Shown in pieces: positions 1 to 12,494 of a DNA stretch of 64,000 nt. The DNA comes from Clitoria ternatea. Taxonomy: Eukaryota; Streptophyta; Magnoliopsida; Fabales; Fabaceae. The translations under genes and the position numbers were made by a program. The notes under the pieces were generated by a model. The model saw only the letters and a program-made list of their open reading frames with translations. It did no database searches and was not told where the DNA came from. Position 1 is the first letter of the stretch, and each line of letters opens with the position of its first letter. The stretch spans positions 22,749,001 through 22,813,000 of the forward strand of contig CM075676.1 in the NCBI GenBank assembly GCA_037962975.1, given 5' to 3'.

Positions 1-1706
1 CCGTCCTCCCACTAGGCTAACTCGAAGAACCCCTAACATTCCATACTAGGCAGCTATACAGATATACCATGGATTCAACGCAGATGCAGATCATATGTAA
101 TCTCAAACTATGCATCCTACCATGTCACTTATCAATCATCCATCATCATTCTTATCATTATCACCACCATTTTCTTAGTAGGTTTCAATTATACATAATT
201 TGGCCATTATTTTCAATATTAATTGTAGCATTTAGGTCCTCATTTATCATCATAATATCCATCAATCATTACAAATTCACAAAGGCTTAGATCAACATTT
301 CATCAATTCCAATCACTACTCAAGGGTGCATCACACAACCACAAATCATTCAATTCATTAATAATCATCATAGTCAAACACTAGTGGTGAAACACATATT
401 TTTCATATTATAGCATAGGCATAAATTTTCCCAAAGTCATAGCATTGTCATTCACCATAAAGGGACATACCAAATATATTCTAAATACACTTGACATATT
501 TGCTAAACAAGGTACCACAATAATATTAATTGTCGCAACAATTCAAAACAATCATAACAAGGCAAACATGATCTACTATCATATACAATAATCATCAAGT
601 TATTTCAATCCATGCATTTAGAACATAAACTCCCCTCCTATCTTAAGAAAAGAAATTCAGACAGCTTGATGGTCCCGCCTCGTCCACTGGATTTTACCCC
701 ACATTTCAATATACATAAATATAATCAATTTATCTATCAAGGCTCCATTTCAATCTTAAATACACAATAAACAAATTCATGATTCTCAACATGTTTTAGA
801 CATGTTATAGACATTAATTTCTTATTTCATTAGGTTTTAGGAATTCCTTTCCCTAAATCGATATTTTCTATTCTTTAAATGGATGACACACACCAAGCCT
901 CAAGGTACCACCTCACATCAATCCTTCACCCACTATCCAATATGGTTTCTCAAAGTTCCAAAAATACATTATTTCAATTTGTTGATGCCAACACCACCAA
1001 AATACAACCTCTACCATATTTGTCAACTTAAAACATCAACACACCTTCTTGATTTTGTAAGTCTCCATTACCAATAATTAGCATCAATCATTCAAAAACT
1101 CATTTCCATACACTAAAATCATTCCACGGTAGTTAATCTCAAATTTCTCAAAATTTACCAAAAGCCCCAATTTCCAAAACTTAGGGTCTTTCACCAACGC
1201 CATAAACAGCCAATTCCATTAATTTTCATGCACCATTTCAAGCATCATCAAGCTTATAGTTTCGTGTTCCTCATAGCCATTAACAAAACTCAATTTTCAT
1301 GGTCTCCTAACTTAGGGTATATAACATACCCATCATCATTCCTCAAGTCTAGAACATCCAAACCCTAATTTCCAAGCTCTAACAACTCTAAATCAATGAA
1401 TAAAAACAATAAGGTTCATGGGTCTTACCTTAAACCTAGGCTATTTGACGCAAACGAAAATGAAGAAGAAGGAGATGAAAAGATCCAAGACTTGCCCCAA
1501 AGTCTAATTAAAACCACATAAAACAAGAGTTTGTCTTTGATTTTGCAAGAAAATGGCTATGGAGAAGGTCATACGGTTTTGACTTCAAGAATGGAGGAAA
1601 AAAAAAAGCAAAATCAAGAGAGAATAAAGAGGGAGAGGGAAATGCTTGAAAATGAGGGAAGAGAAGAAGGAAAGAGATAAAAAAATGGTTATTGCCCATT
1701 AGTCCA
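1..1706 (-). mobile_element. Old Ty3-type LTR, part 1 (split by the Tekay insertion)
   Basis: AT-rich sequence without a credible gene. It continues at 12056-12494 once the Tekay element is removed. Its end at 12494 read on the minus strand starts TGTAACATATCAAATC, resembling the start of the Tekay LTR (TGTAACATCCC), so this is inferred to be an LTR of a related Ty3 family in reverse orientation. The other end lies outside the window, and at least 2.1 kb is present. The short open frames at 69-290, 883-1077 and 1508-1714 look random. Confidence 0.5.
1702..1706. repeat. Target site duplication GTCCA (left copy)
   Basis: GTCCA directly before the 5' LTR. The matching copy is at 12051-12055, directly after the 3' LTR. 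It defines the insertion limits exactly and shows the two LTRs belong to one integration event. Confidence 0.93.
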
Positions 1707-4526
1707 TGTAACATCCCTAATATTTTAGAAAAGTTTTAATTGGCGAAAAATATTAATAATTGCCCAACAGGATTTATTGAAATTTTGGGAATTATTAGTA
1801 TTAAAAATGCAATTAGAAATAATTAAATGTTGTGGGAATAAATAAATTTATTTGATTAATCAATTATAAAAGAATAAATGAAGGTAAATAGAAGGAGGTA
1901 AATTTGAAGTTACAATGGGGTAAAAGGTGAAAGGTGAAAGGTAAAGGTGAAAGTTTTAATTAAAACTTTTAAAAGAAAATGTAATTGAAATAGGAAATGA
2001 CCAAATCGCCCTTGGGTATTAAAACCTTAAGTTTCATTTTCTTCTCCTTCTTCATTCACGCGATTTGCTTTCTTCTTCCTCTCCATGCTTGCCGTGACCT
2101 GCATGCACCAGGGGGAGGTCAATCTTGCGCCGAAACTTTGAGCTAACTACGTTTTTGAGACCGTAGCTTCGAGGTGAGTCTAATGGGTCTTTTAAATTAA
2201 GCTTTCGTAGCTCTTTCGTTTTCTTCGTTAAGCCGAAGTGTCGTGCATGGGGGAAATAAGTTTCGTTTCTTACTCCTCTAGTGCGTAGAAGCTTGAAAAT
2301 GGCTTTTTAAAGTAATGTGGATGGTTTAACATTGACGAATTTTGCGTTTCGACCTCCGTAGGTAACGAAACAGTCGTCGGAGGATCGAACGGTGAAGTGG
2401 GTGTTAACTTCGAACGTAAGACATTGGACATAGCGTTGAGAGAACGCCAATCTCGTCAAGAACAAGTCGTCGGAGCTCGGAACCAAGGTAAGGGGGGTGT
2501 TCGGGTTATAATTAATTAGAATAGGTAAGTATGATTGAATTAAGTCATTGAATGAAACATGGAAATAATGAGATTTGATAATGCGTAATAGTAGTATGTG
2601 TATGAATGTAAATTGAGTGTGGTTTGTAATGATTATGAGGATGACGTGATGAGAATTGTGATGATTTGATGAGTTTAGTGGCAATGTGATGACGGGCTTG
2701 ACAAGTAGGTCGCCCAATTGATGAATATGTGTTTTGTTGCTGGCCACTTGCAGTATGATATGAGAAATATGAATATACTTGTGTGATTATGTGGTGTAGG
2801 ACGGCCGACGGTATGTGCAGCCTCTCGTTTCTGGCTCCCATGGTGTTTATGCCCAGTTGAGCTACCCAGTGGTCAAGTAGGACCCAGTGGTTGAGGAGGA
2901 GAGTCAATTAGGACTCAGTGGACCAAGCAGGGTTCACGGGGTGTCAAGCAGGACCCCCAGCTGAAGGCCGATCCTTTTAGTATCCGGATACTAGGCGTCG
3001 ATTTGATATGAGAGTCAGTTGTGTTATTCGATGTATTGTTAACATTGTGTAATGATATGAATGTGTTTTATGATGATTGTTCATTGTGATTGACAAATTG
3101 GAGATAAAGAATTGGAATTGAATCCTTGATTGGTAAGTAGAAATTGAGGACAAGATGTAAGATGAATGGTACAAACAAAAACTAGTAAATATGTTCCTTG
3201 TTCTTAAATTGTTATTCTACATTAATTATGATACCAAACACTCACCCTTGCTGTTGTTTCTTTAATTTTAGTAACCAATGACAGGGAGGAGGTTGAAGCC
3301 CCGGAGATGCGTCAAGCGGAGAATTGATGCCAAGAAGCGAAGGGAATTTATGAAATGAACTATGTGTGTAATGTGTGTTGTGATCTATGTATGTTGAATC
3401 TAGATGTTGTTTATGTGTGTTAAATTAATTTGGTATATTGTCACCATGATTATGAAGTGTTGAGGGTTATGCTAATTTCCTTGGGTTGGATGTATAATGG
3501 CATGGAGCCAATATTATCGTTATGGCCAGGTCTTGTCTGCATATGTGAAGAGTGAAAGATAAAATCATACATATGCGCTGTTAGTAGTTAGATAATGTGC
3601 CAAATGAATGATGAATTTATCCATGGTGTGTTTGGTGAACTAGAAACATGATTGGAGGGTATGCTTAGTCAAAATTAGTCTCATGTGCATATTTGATTGT
3701 ATGGAAATGGATGAACTAGGCTAAATAATGCATGTGAATGCTTAGGTTGCTGGTTGGTATGAGAATCTCCAGTGTTAATGTATAAACTGCATAATTCGCT
3801 CGAGCCAACTGTATGTTCGCTCAAGCGAACGTGTCCTGTATCCCCCATATAGTCACTGGTGTAAATTCGCTCAAGCGGATTAAATCTCGCTTGAGCGAGG
3901 GGTAGAGTAAATGGTTACTGAAGTCATCTCGCTCCAGCGGGTAAGGTTCCCGCTCAAGCGAGAGATATTTGAGGTATTAGAGGTAGTCACTGGAGGATTT
4001 TCGCTCAAGCGGGTGGAGCCTTGCTTGAGCGAAAGGCAGAGGGACTGGTTCTGTGTCTATCTCGCTTGAGCGAATACAACTCGCTCGAGCGAAGGAGGAA
4101 AGTTTAGTTACTGGAGTTAATTCGCCCAAGCGAGACATTCTCGCTCAAGCGAAGTAAGGACTGATAGGTATGAATGTTTTCGCCCAAGCGTGAGTGTGGC
4201 TCGCCCAAGCATGAAATGTAAACCTCACTCAAGCGAGTGGGCACTCGCTCAGGCGAAGATTCATGATCTCGCTTAAGCGAGTTGGGGCCTCGCTCAAGCG
4301 AGGTGCCCCTGGTTCCCTTTTTCCTCCTTTCGTTCCATTTAACTAGTTTTCTCCTCTTTCTTCAATTGTTTGATTTAATTGAGACTATTTACTATTTTAA
4401 ATATGTTTAGTGAAACATAAATATTATTTTGAATCATGACTTAATTATAATTGTTGATCGCGAAAATTTATTGTAAAATTTAATCGAATGAATAAAAATA
4501 AATGTAAAATGACCTAGGATGTCACA
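1707..4526 (+). repeat. 5' LTR of the Tekay element
   Basis: 2820 bp, TG...CA ends, aligned end to end with 9231-12050. The end segments form a short inverted repeat (TGTAACATCC / GGATGTCACA). The open frames on the minus strand at 2307-2747, 2545-2907 and 2977-3174 recur in the 3' LTR and are not regarded as genes. The distal part holds an array of CGCTYRAGCG words (separate entry). Confidence 0.95.
3797..4300. repeat. Phased array of 18 imperfect palindromes, consensus CGCTYRAGCG
   Basis: Eighteen 10-bp words start at 3797, 3818, 3868, 3888, 3930, 3951, 4002, 4022, 4063, 4082, 4124, 4142, 4181, 4202, 4226, 4246, 4270 and 4291. The arms CGCT/AGCG are conserved and the centre varies (CA, TG, CG, CC, TA). 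Steps alternate between short (18-21 bp) and long (39-51 bp, later 24 bp). The spacers are largely unlike each other, apart from recurring ACTGG-like words in the long ones. No function is known to me. See findings. Confidence 0.9.
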
Positions 4527-4528
4527 GG

Positions 4529-4540
4529 TGGTATCAGAGC
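4529..4540 (+). other. Primer binding site (initiator tRNA-Met type)
   Basis: TGGTATCAGAGC lies two bases after the 5' LTR end. This is the usual plant PBS complementary to the 3' end of initiator tRNA-Met, where minus-strand cDNA synthesis would start. Confidence 0.93.
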
Positions 4541-4782
4541 GGTTCTTTCTAGAGCCGGGTGAATGGGCAGTGTTAGAGGATAGTTTGAGTCCCATGTTGG
4601 ACTATTTTTGCATTGTATTACAATTGTTCGTGTGTGAATTGAGTTGTAACAGGTCAACTTGGCATCATTTCCCTTGGCACTCTGGTGGCATTATGTTATG
4701 TATATGTATGAGGTAAATGCCCTATCCCTGATAGATCATTGGTTATTAATGGTGATGTGTTTGGTTATTGTAGAACTACTTT

Positions 4783-7700
4783 ATGGCTGAAGGAACTAGT
4801 TCAGGAGGAGGAGATGAATTCTTCTCAAAATTTTCCCAACTGTTGAGTAGGACTGAATCTGGTCCCACTCTTGATAAATTCCTGAAGAGGAATCCACCTG
4901 TTTATAGAGGAGGCCATGATTATGATGGGGCTCATGTCTGGATGCGAGAAATTGAGCAAACATTTGAATACTTTGAATGCTCTGAAGAACAGAAAGTCCA
5001 ATTTGCTACTTATCAATTGAAGGATGAGGCTCGTGTGTGGTGGTCAAGGACTAAGATTCAGATGAATGCTGCGAGTGAACCATTAATGTGGATGAATTTC
5101 AAACGGAGATTTCTTACTAAATACTTCCCAGATAATTACAAAATTCGCAAGGAGATGGAATTCTTAAAACTTGAGCAAGGCAAAATGTCAGTGGCAGAAT
5201 ACACGTCACAGTTTGATGAACTATGTGATTTCTATCATCCTTTTTCTCTTGAAGGAACCGAAGGTAGTAAGTGTGCAAAGTATGAATCCGGGCTGAGAAT
5301 TGAACTCCGAAGTGTCATTGTTCCTATGGAGATCCGTGACTATCCTACTCTGGTAAACAAGGCCAGACTTGCTGAGGAAGTGCAGTTACAGAGAGCGTCT
5401 CAATCAAGGGACAAAAGACCCTTGAAGGTTAAAGGATTTAGTTTTAAAAAGATGGGTCAGTTTTTCCGTGGAGGCAAGTCTTCCACTACATCTTCTTCTT
5501 CGGGTCGTAGTTCTGCGGGCCGTTCTGGTGGTCATTCTGGTAGCCGTGCCTGTTATAATTGTGGCCGGGAGGGCCATATTGCAAAACATTGTCCGGCCAG
5601 CCAAATTATTTGCTTCCAATGTGGACAACCGGGGCATCTTAGGCCAGATTGCCCACAGAGGCAGCAACAAGATGAACATAGCAGTCGAGCTAATACTTCT
5701 GTGGCCCGTGGTGGTAATTTTCAAAGAGGAGGTAGGAATAACAGTGGTCGTGGAGGCCAACGCCCGAGGAGGACTGATGCCCAATCTAGCGGTGCTCAAA
5801 ATGTTATGAGTGGACGAGTGTTCGCTTTTGATGCTTCAGAGGTTGCAAGAACTGATAATTTGGTGCAGGGTAAGTGCATTATTCATGACTGTCTGGTAAA
5901 TGTAATTTATGATTCAGGTGCAACACATTCTTTTATTTCTGAAAGTTGTGTGAGGCGGTTTGGGTTACCAGTGGTGTTAATGGAGAATGCCCTTAATGTC
6001 TCCACCCCTACTGGTTCTACATTCCGTGCCACCACCATGTGTGGAGGATTACCAATGCAAATTAAAGACCGTTCCTTTTGGGTAAATTTAATATGTATGC
6101 CGTTGAAAGATTTAGATGTTATCCTGGGTCTTGACTGGTTGTCTGCAAACCATGTTATGGTGGATTGTTACCGCAAGACTATAGTATTTTCTCAGGAATT
6201 GGACACTAAGAGTGTGGTAAGTAATGTCTCCGCAACTTATGCTATTCTATTTACTTCAGAAGGACGGTATAATCTTAATCCCAATGATATTCCCGTAGTG
6301 TGTGATTTTCCTGATGTATTTCCGGGAGAAATTCCGGGGTTACCTCCCAATCGAGAGATTGACTTTGCCATTGACTTAATTCCCGGGGCCGAGCCTGTGT
6401 CCCGTGCACCATATAGAATGTCTTCGGTGGAATTGACTGAAGTGAAGAAGCAAGTGAATGAGCTGTTAGAAAAGGGGTTTATCCGACCGAGTGCTTCACC
6501 ATGGGGAGCTCCGGTATTATTGGTGAAAAAGAAGGATGGCAGTATGCGAATGTGTATCGATTATCGGCAGCTGAATAAGTTGACAATTAAAAACAAATAC
6601 CCTTTACCACGAATCGATGATCTGTTGGATCAGTTGAGGGGCGCTGAGGTATTTTCCAAGATTGACTTGAGGTCCGGATATCATCAAATAAGAGTGAAAT
6701 CGGAAGATATTCCCAAGACGGCATTCCGGACTCGATATGGACACTTTGAGTATGTTGTAATGCCCTTTGGAGTGACGAATGCTCCTGCTATCTTCATGGA
6801 CTACATGAATAGGATCTTCTAACCTTACTTGGATCAATTTGTGGTAGTATTCATCGATGATATATTGGTGTATTCAAAGTCCATTGAGGAACATGCACAA
6901 CATCTTCGAATTGTTTTGCAGATATTGCGGGAGAAAGGGTTATATGCCAAGCTGTCTAAATGTGATTTCTGGGAAGGAAGTGTGCAATTCTTGGGCCATG
7001 TAATTTCCAGGGATGGAGTATCTGTTGATCCATCCAAAATTGAAGCAGTTATGGGCTGGGAGAGACCTAAATCAGTGACGAAAATTAGGAGTTTCTTGGG
7101 ACTGGCTGGTTACTATCGCCGCTTTATTGAAGGATTTTCTCGTATTGCTCTTCCTTTAACTCGATTGACAAGAAGAGATAACCCATTCGTATGGTCAGAT
7201 AAGTACGAATTGAGTTTTCAGACTCTGAAGCGATGTTTAACTACTGCACCCGTGCTTGCACTACCAGATGTGACAAAAGAATTTGTGGTATATTGTGACG
7301 CATCTAAGTTTGGTTTAGGATGTGTATTGATGCAGGACGACAGGGTGATTGCCTATGCTTCAAGGCAATTGAGACCCCATGAGCAGAATTACCCCACCCA
7401 CGACTTAGAGCTTGCAGCAGTGGTGTTTGCATTAAAAATCTGGCGTCATTATTTATATGGTTCTCGTTTTGTGGTATTCAGTGACCACAAAAGCTTGAAA
7501 TACTTGTTCGATCAGAAAGAGTTAAACATGAGACAAAGGAGATGGGTAGAATACCTAAAAGATTATGATTTTGATTTGAAGTACCATCCTGGAAAAGCAA
7601 ATGTTGTGGCAGATGCTTTAAGTAGAAAAGTATTACATGCAGCCTTCTTGATGGGCAAAGAGCAAGAATTGTTAGAAGACTTTCGTGATATGAACCTTGG

Positions 7701-8919
7701 GGTTGCTGTGCAAGCTCCGAATCAAATGATAATTGGAATGCTGAAGATATCTAATGAATTCTTAGAATCTTTAGCCATGGCTCAGGAGGAAGATAAAGAG
7801 TTACTAGAATTGCTCGATACTCAAGTAAGAGGAAAAGATATGGAGCTAACCAAAGGTACTGATGGAATTTGGAGATTCAGAAACCGAGTTGTAGTGCCTA
7901 CAAAAGGTGACTTTAGGCAGGCCGTGTTAGCTGAAGCTCATAAAAGTTCTTTTAGCATTCATCCTGGTGTTACAAAAATGTACCATGATTTGAAGAGAGA
8001 GTTCTGGTGGCCAGGCATGAAACAAGCAATCATAGAGTATGTAAGATCTTGTGTGGTATGTCAGAAGTGTAAGGTCGAACACCAGAGACCCCCAGGTCTA
8101 CTTCAACCTCCGGAGATTCCAATGTGGAAATGGGAAGGCATTACTATGGATTTCGTATCCGGGTTACCCCGTACCCGTTCTGGTTGTAATGCAATATGGG
8201 TGATTGTGGATAGGCTAACAAAGAGTGCTCACTTCTTAGCTATGAATATGAAATGGTCATTGGACCGGTTGGCTAGATTATACATTGCAGAAATTGTAAG
8301 ATTACATGGTGTACCTGCGAGTATTATTTCAGATCGTGATCCTCGGTTTACTTCCAGATTCTGGGGAAGTTTACAACAGGAATTGGGTACTGAACTGAGG
8401 TTGAGTTCTGTTTATCATCCCCAGACTGATGGCCAATCTGAGCGTACAATCCAGACCTTGGAAGACATGCTTAGAGCTTGTGTACTAGAGCAAGGAGGCT
8501 CATGGGAGAAATACCTACCATTAGTGGAATTTGCTTATAATAACAGTTACCATAGTAGTATTGGAATAGCTCCTTATGAAGCTTTATACGGAAGACGGTG
8601 TCGTACGCCTTTATGCTGGAATGAAAACAGAGATGCAATCCATTTGGGGCCTGAGTTAATTCAGGAAATGAATGATCAAGTGATAATGATTCGTGAAAAG
8701 ATGAAAACTGCACAAGACCGTCAGAAGAGTTACTATGACAATCGTCATAGGCCACTTGAATTTCAAGTGGGAGATTGGGTGTTCCTAAAAGTTTCACCTA
8801 CCAAAGGTGTAGGCCGGGTACTAAAGAGCCATAAGCTTAACCCGCGGTACATTGGACCATATCAGATTCTGGAGAGAATTGGTGATGTTGCTTACCGATT
8901 AGATCTTCCCAATCGTTAA
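4783..8919 (+). pseudogene. Tekay gag-pol polyprotein, split by one stop codon
   Basis: One frame from ATG 4783 to 8919, interrupted only by TAA at 6820-6822 (679 + 696 codons). The gag part is followed by two CCHC knuckles (CYNCGREGHIAKHC near residue 257, CFQCGQPGHLRPDC near 277). The aspartic protease is DSGATHSFIS near residue 377. RT starts near residue 540 (DYRQLNKL, KIDLRSGYHQI). The stop falls just before the catalytic FIDDILVYS box, so RT ends as a truncated product without that box. After it come RNase H (YCDASKFGLG, SDHKSLKYL), the integrase HHCC finger (ends CVVCQKCK) and the DDE core (TMDFVSGLP, IISDRDPRFTS, SERTIQT). The start was chosen as the first ATG in frame, about 240 bp after the PBS. 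It serves replication of the element itself, not the host. The stop is compatible with a C-to-T change of a CAA codon (inference). Confidence 0.93.
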
Positions 8920-9185
8920 CTAATATTCACAATGTGTTTCATGTGTCACAACTTTGAGCGTACATTCCTTGTGACTCCATGATTGTACCTGAAGATTCTA
9001 TCGAGCTGAATGAAGATTTGACTGTAGAGATGGCACCTATTTGTATCGAAGGATATCGAGCTAAACGATTGAGAAACAAAGAGGTACCATTGGTGAAAGT
9101 GAAGTGGCAAAATATAAATGGAGCAACTTACACATGGGAGCTAGAATCAGACATGAGGCGGCTGTACCCCAATCTTTTTCAATAA
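8910..9185 (+). pseudogene. Detached C-terminal tail of the Tekay integrase with chromodomain
   Basis: Near 8910 the pol frame shifts by one base, and the family sequence continues in another frame (NIHNVFHVSQL). TGA at 8955-8957 stands where CGA is expected. The open part 8979-9185 encodes KRLRNKEVPLVKVKW and TWELESDMRRLYPNLF, the chromodomain-like end typical of chromoviral integrases, thought to steer integration to marked chromatin. It ends at TAA 9183-9185, about 35 bp before the purine tract. Confidence 0.85.
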
Positions 9186-9218
9186 GGTACGTTGATTTCG
9201 GGGACGAAATCCCTTTTT

Positions 9219-9230
9219 AGGGGGAGTGGA
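9219..9230 (+). other. Polypurine tract
   Basis: AGGGGGAGTGGA, all purine except one T, directly abuts the 3' LTR. It is the primer site for plus-strand cDNA. Confidence 0.88.
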
Positions 9231-12050
9231 TGTAACATCCCTAATATTTTAGAAAAGTTTTAATTGGCGAAAAATATTAATAATTGCCCAACAGGATTTA
9301 TTGAAATTTTGGGAATTATTAGTATTAAAAATGCAATTAGAAATAATTAAATGTTATGGGAATAAATAAATTTATTTGATTAATCAATTATAAAAGAATA
9401 AATGAAGGTAAATAGAAGGAGGTAAATTTGAAGTTACAATGGGGTAAAAGGTGAAGGGTGAAAGGTAAAGGTGAAAGTTTTAATTAAAACTTTTAAAAGA
9501 AAATGTAATTGAAATAGGAAATGACCAAATCGCCCTTGGGTATTAAAACCTTAAGTTTCATTTTCTTCTCCTTCTTCATTCACGCGATTTGCTTTCTTCT
9601 TCCTCTCCATGCTTGCCGTGACCTGCATGCACCAGGGGGAGGTCAATCTTGCGCCGAAACTTCAAGCTAACTACGTTTTTGAGACCGTAGCTTCGAGGTG
9701 AGTCTAATGGGTCTTTTAAATTAAGCTTTCGTAGCTCTTTCATTTTCTCCGTTAAGCCGAAGTGTCGTGCATGGGGGAAATGAGTTTCGTTTCTTACTCC
9801 TCTAGTGCGTAGAAGCTTGAAAATGGCTTTTTAAAGTAATGTGGATGGTTTAACATTGACGGATTTTGCGTTTCGACCTCCGTAGGTAACGAAACAGTCG
9901 TCGGAGGATCGAACGGTGAAGTGGGTGTTAACTTCGAACGTAGGACGTTGGACATAGCGTTGAGAGAACGCCAATCTCGTCAAGAACGAGTCGTCGGAGC
10001 TCGGAACCAAGGTAAGGGGGGTGTTCGGGTTATAATTAATTAGAATAGGTAAGTATGATTGAATTAAGTCATTGAATGAAACATGGAAATAATGAGATTT
10101 GATAATGCGTAATAGTAGTATGTGTATGAATGTAAATTGAGTGTGGTTTGTAATGATTATGAGGATGACGTGATGAGAATTGTGATGATTTGATGAGTTT
10201 AGTGGCAATGTGATGACGGGCTTGACAAGTAGGTCGCCCAATTGATGAATATGTGTTTTGTTGCTGGCCACTTGCAGTATGATATGAGAAATATGAATAT
10301 ACTTGTGTGATTATGTGGTGTAGGACGGCCGACGGTATGTGCAGCCTCTCGTTTCTGGCTCCCATGGTGTTTATGCCCAGTTGAGCTACCCAGTGGTCAA
10401 GTAGGACCCAGTGGTTGAGGAGGAGAGTCAATTAGGACTCAGTGGACCAAGCAGGGTTCACGGGGTGTCAAGCAGGACCCCCAGCTGAAGGCCGATCCTT
10501 TTAGTATCCGGATACTAGGCGTCGATTTGATATGAGAGTCAGTTGTGTTATTCGATGTATTGTTAACATTGTGTAATGATATGAATGTGTTTTATGATGA
10601 TTGTTCATTGTGATTGACAAATTGGAGATAAAGAATTGGAATTGAATCCTTGATTGGTAAGTAGAAATTGAGGACAAGATGTAAGATGAATGGTACAAAC
10701 AAAAACTAGTAAATATGTTCCTTGTTCTTAAATTGTTATTCTACATTAATTATGATACCAAACACTCACCCTTGCTGTTGTTTCTTTAATTTTAGTAACC
10801 AATGACAGGGAGGAGGTTGAAGCCCCGGAGATGCGTCAAGCGGAGAATTGATGCCAAGAAGCGAAGGGAATTTATGAAATGAACTATGTGTGTAATGTGT
10901 GTTGTGATCTATGTATGTTGAATCTAGATGTTGTTTATGTGTGTTAAATTAATTTGGTATATTGTCACCATGATTATGAAGTGTTGAGGGTTATGCTAAT
11001 TTCCTTGGGTTGGATGTATAATGGCATGGAGCCAATATTATCGTTATGGCCAGGTCTTGTCTGCATATGTGAAGAGTGAAAGATAAAATCATACATATGC
11101 GCTGTTAGTAGTTAGATAATGTGCCAAATGAATGATGAATTTATCCATGGTGTGTTTGGTGAACTAGAAACATGATTGGAGGGTATGCTTAGTCAAAATT
11201 AGTCTCATGTGCATATTTGATTGTATGGAAATGGATGAACTAGGCTAAATAATGCATGTGAATGCTTAGGTTGCTGGTTGGTATGAGAATCTCCAGTGTT
11301 AATGTATAAACTGCATAATTCGCTCGAGCCAACTGTATGTTCGCTCAAGCGAACGTGTCCTGTATCCCCCATATAGTCACTGGTGTAAATTCGCTCAAGC
11401 GGATTAAATCTCGCTTGAGCGAGGGGTAGAGTAAATGGTTACTGAAGTCATCTCGCTCCAGCGGGTAAGGTTCCCGCTCAAGCGAGAGATATTTGAGGTA
11501 TTAGAGGTAGTCACTGGAGGATTTTCGCTCAAGCGGGTGGAGCCTTGCTTGAGCGAAAGGCAGAGGGACTGGTTCTGTGTCTATCTCGCTTGAGCGAATA
11601 CAACTCGCTCGAGCGAAGGAGGAAAGTTTAGTTACTGGAGTTAATTCGCCCAAGCGAGACATTCTCGCTCAAGCGAAGTAAGGACTGATAGGTATGAATG
11701 TTTTCGCCCAAGCGTGAGTGTGGCTCGCCCAAGCATGAAATGTAAACCTCACTCAAGCGAGTGGGCACTCGCTCAGGCGAAGATTCATGATCTCGCTTAA
11801 GCGAGTTGGGGCCTCGCTCAAGCGAGGTGCCCCTAATTCCCTTTTTCCTCCTTTCGTTCCATTTAACTAGTTTTCTCCTCTTTCTTCAATTGTTTGATTT
11901 AATTGAGACTATTTACTATTTTAAATATGTTTAGTGAAACATAAATATTATTTTGAATCATGACTTAATTATAATTGTTGATCGCGAAAATTTATTGTAA
12001 AATTTAATCGAATGAATAAAAATAAATGTAAAATGACCTAGGATGTCACA
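9231..12050 (+). repeat. 3' LTR of the Tekay element
   Basis: 2820 bp, the same length as the 5' LTR. The differences I saw are all transitions, clustered in the first 800 bp plus two adjacent ones after the palindrome array (CTGG versus CTAA near 11834). The target duplication GTCCA follows at 12051-12055. Confidence 0.95.
11321..11824. repeat. Copy of the phased CGCTYRAGCG array in the 3' LTR
   Basis: All 18 words recur with the same order and spacing, offset by 7524 bp from the 5' LTR array. It is expected from LTR duplication and adds no independent evidence beyond showing the array is an integral part of the LTR. Confidence 0.9.
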
Positions 12051-12055
12051 GTCCA

Positions 12056-12494
12056 TGTGTTACATTTTAGCATTTGTCCATGGGTCCTTCATTCCCTTTT
12101 ATCCATTGGTCAATAAAGAGTAAAGTGAGGGAGAAAAGTGGACAACAATGAGTAGGAGAAAAAGAGGGAATTTGCAAGTTTCTTTAATTCTAATTTCGCT
12201 TGTATTTTCACCAACTATCAATAAGTTCTGTGTTCGTAAAATACTTCCTCAACTCCAAAAAATATTTCGAACATATCACCATAACCACCATAATATCTTA
12301 GGATTTTATACCTATCAAATGTTCAAAAAGATTTAATGGGTCTCACACCTTCAGTTAAATTATTCGGTTCTAGTAAATTTTAATTCACGAGTATATCATA
12401 ATTAATACTTAATTAATTTTCCTACCTATTTTGGACATTAAATAATTAATTATTATTACATTATAATTTATTTTCTAAGATTTGATATGTTACA
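12056..12494 (-). mobile_element. Old Ty3-type LTR, part 2
   Basis: Continuation of the sequence at 1-1706. It ends GATATGTTACA at 12494, the inverted form of a TGTAACATATC LTR start. No coding content is seen; the frame at 12148-12336 is not supported. Confidence 0.5.

Larger units (their letters stand above)
1707..12050 (+). mobile_element. Complete Ty3/gypsy chromovirus, Tekay (Del) type
   Basis: A full-length LTR retrotransposon of 10344 bp. Two direct LTRs of 2820 bp (1707-4526 and 9231-12050) start TGTAACATCC and end GGATGTCACA. The flanks carry a 5-bp target duplication, GTCCA, at 1702-1706 and 12051-12055. Inside are a PBS matching initiator tRNA-Met, one gag-pol frame and a purine tract directly before the 3' LTR. 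Order is gag, two zinc knuckles, protease, RT, RNase H, integrase, chromodomain. Domain order, tRNA-Met primer and LTR size fit the Tekay/Del lineage. I counted about 13 LTR differences by eye, all transitions (roughly 0.5%), so the insertion is young. The element is no longer autonomous: one stop splits RT, and a frameshift plus a stop separate the chromodomain. Confidence 0.95.

Noticed and set aside
2307..3174. Minus-strand open frames of 65-146 codons, repeated at 9831-10698
   Set aside because: They recur because they lie in the two LTRs; no known domain, composition typical of AT-rich noncoding DNA.
3797..4300. CRISPR-like array of short repeats and spacers
   Set aside because: The repeats are 10 bp, degenerate and variably oriented, with unequal steps, in a plant LTR with no cas genes.
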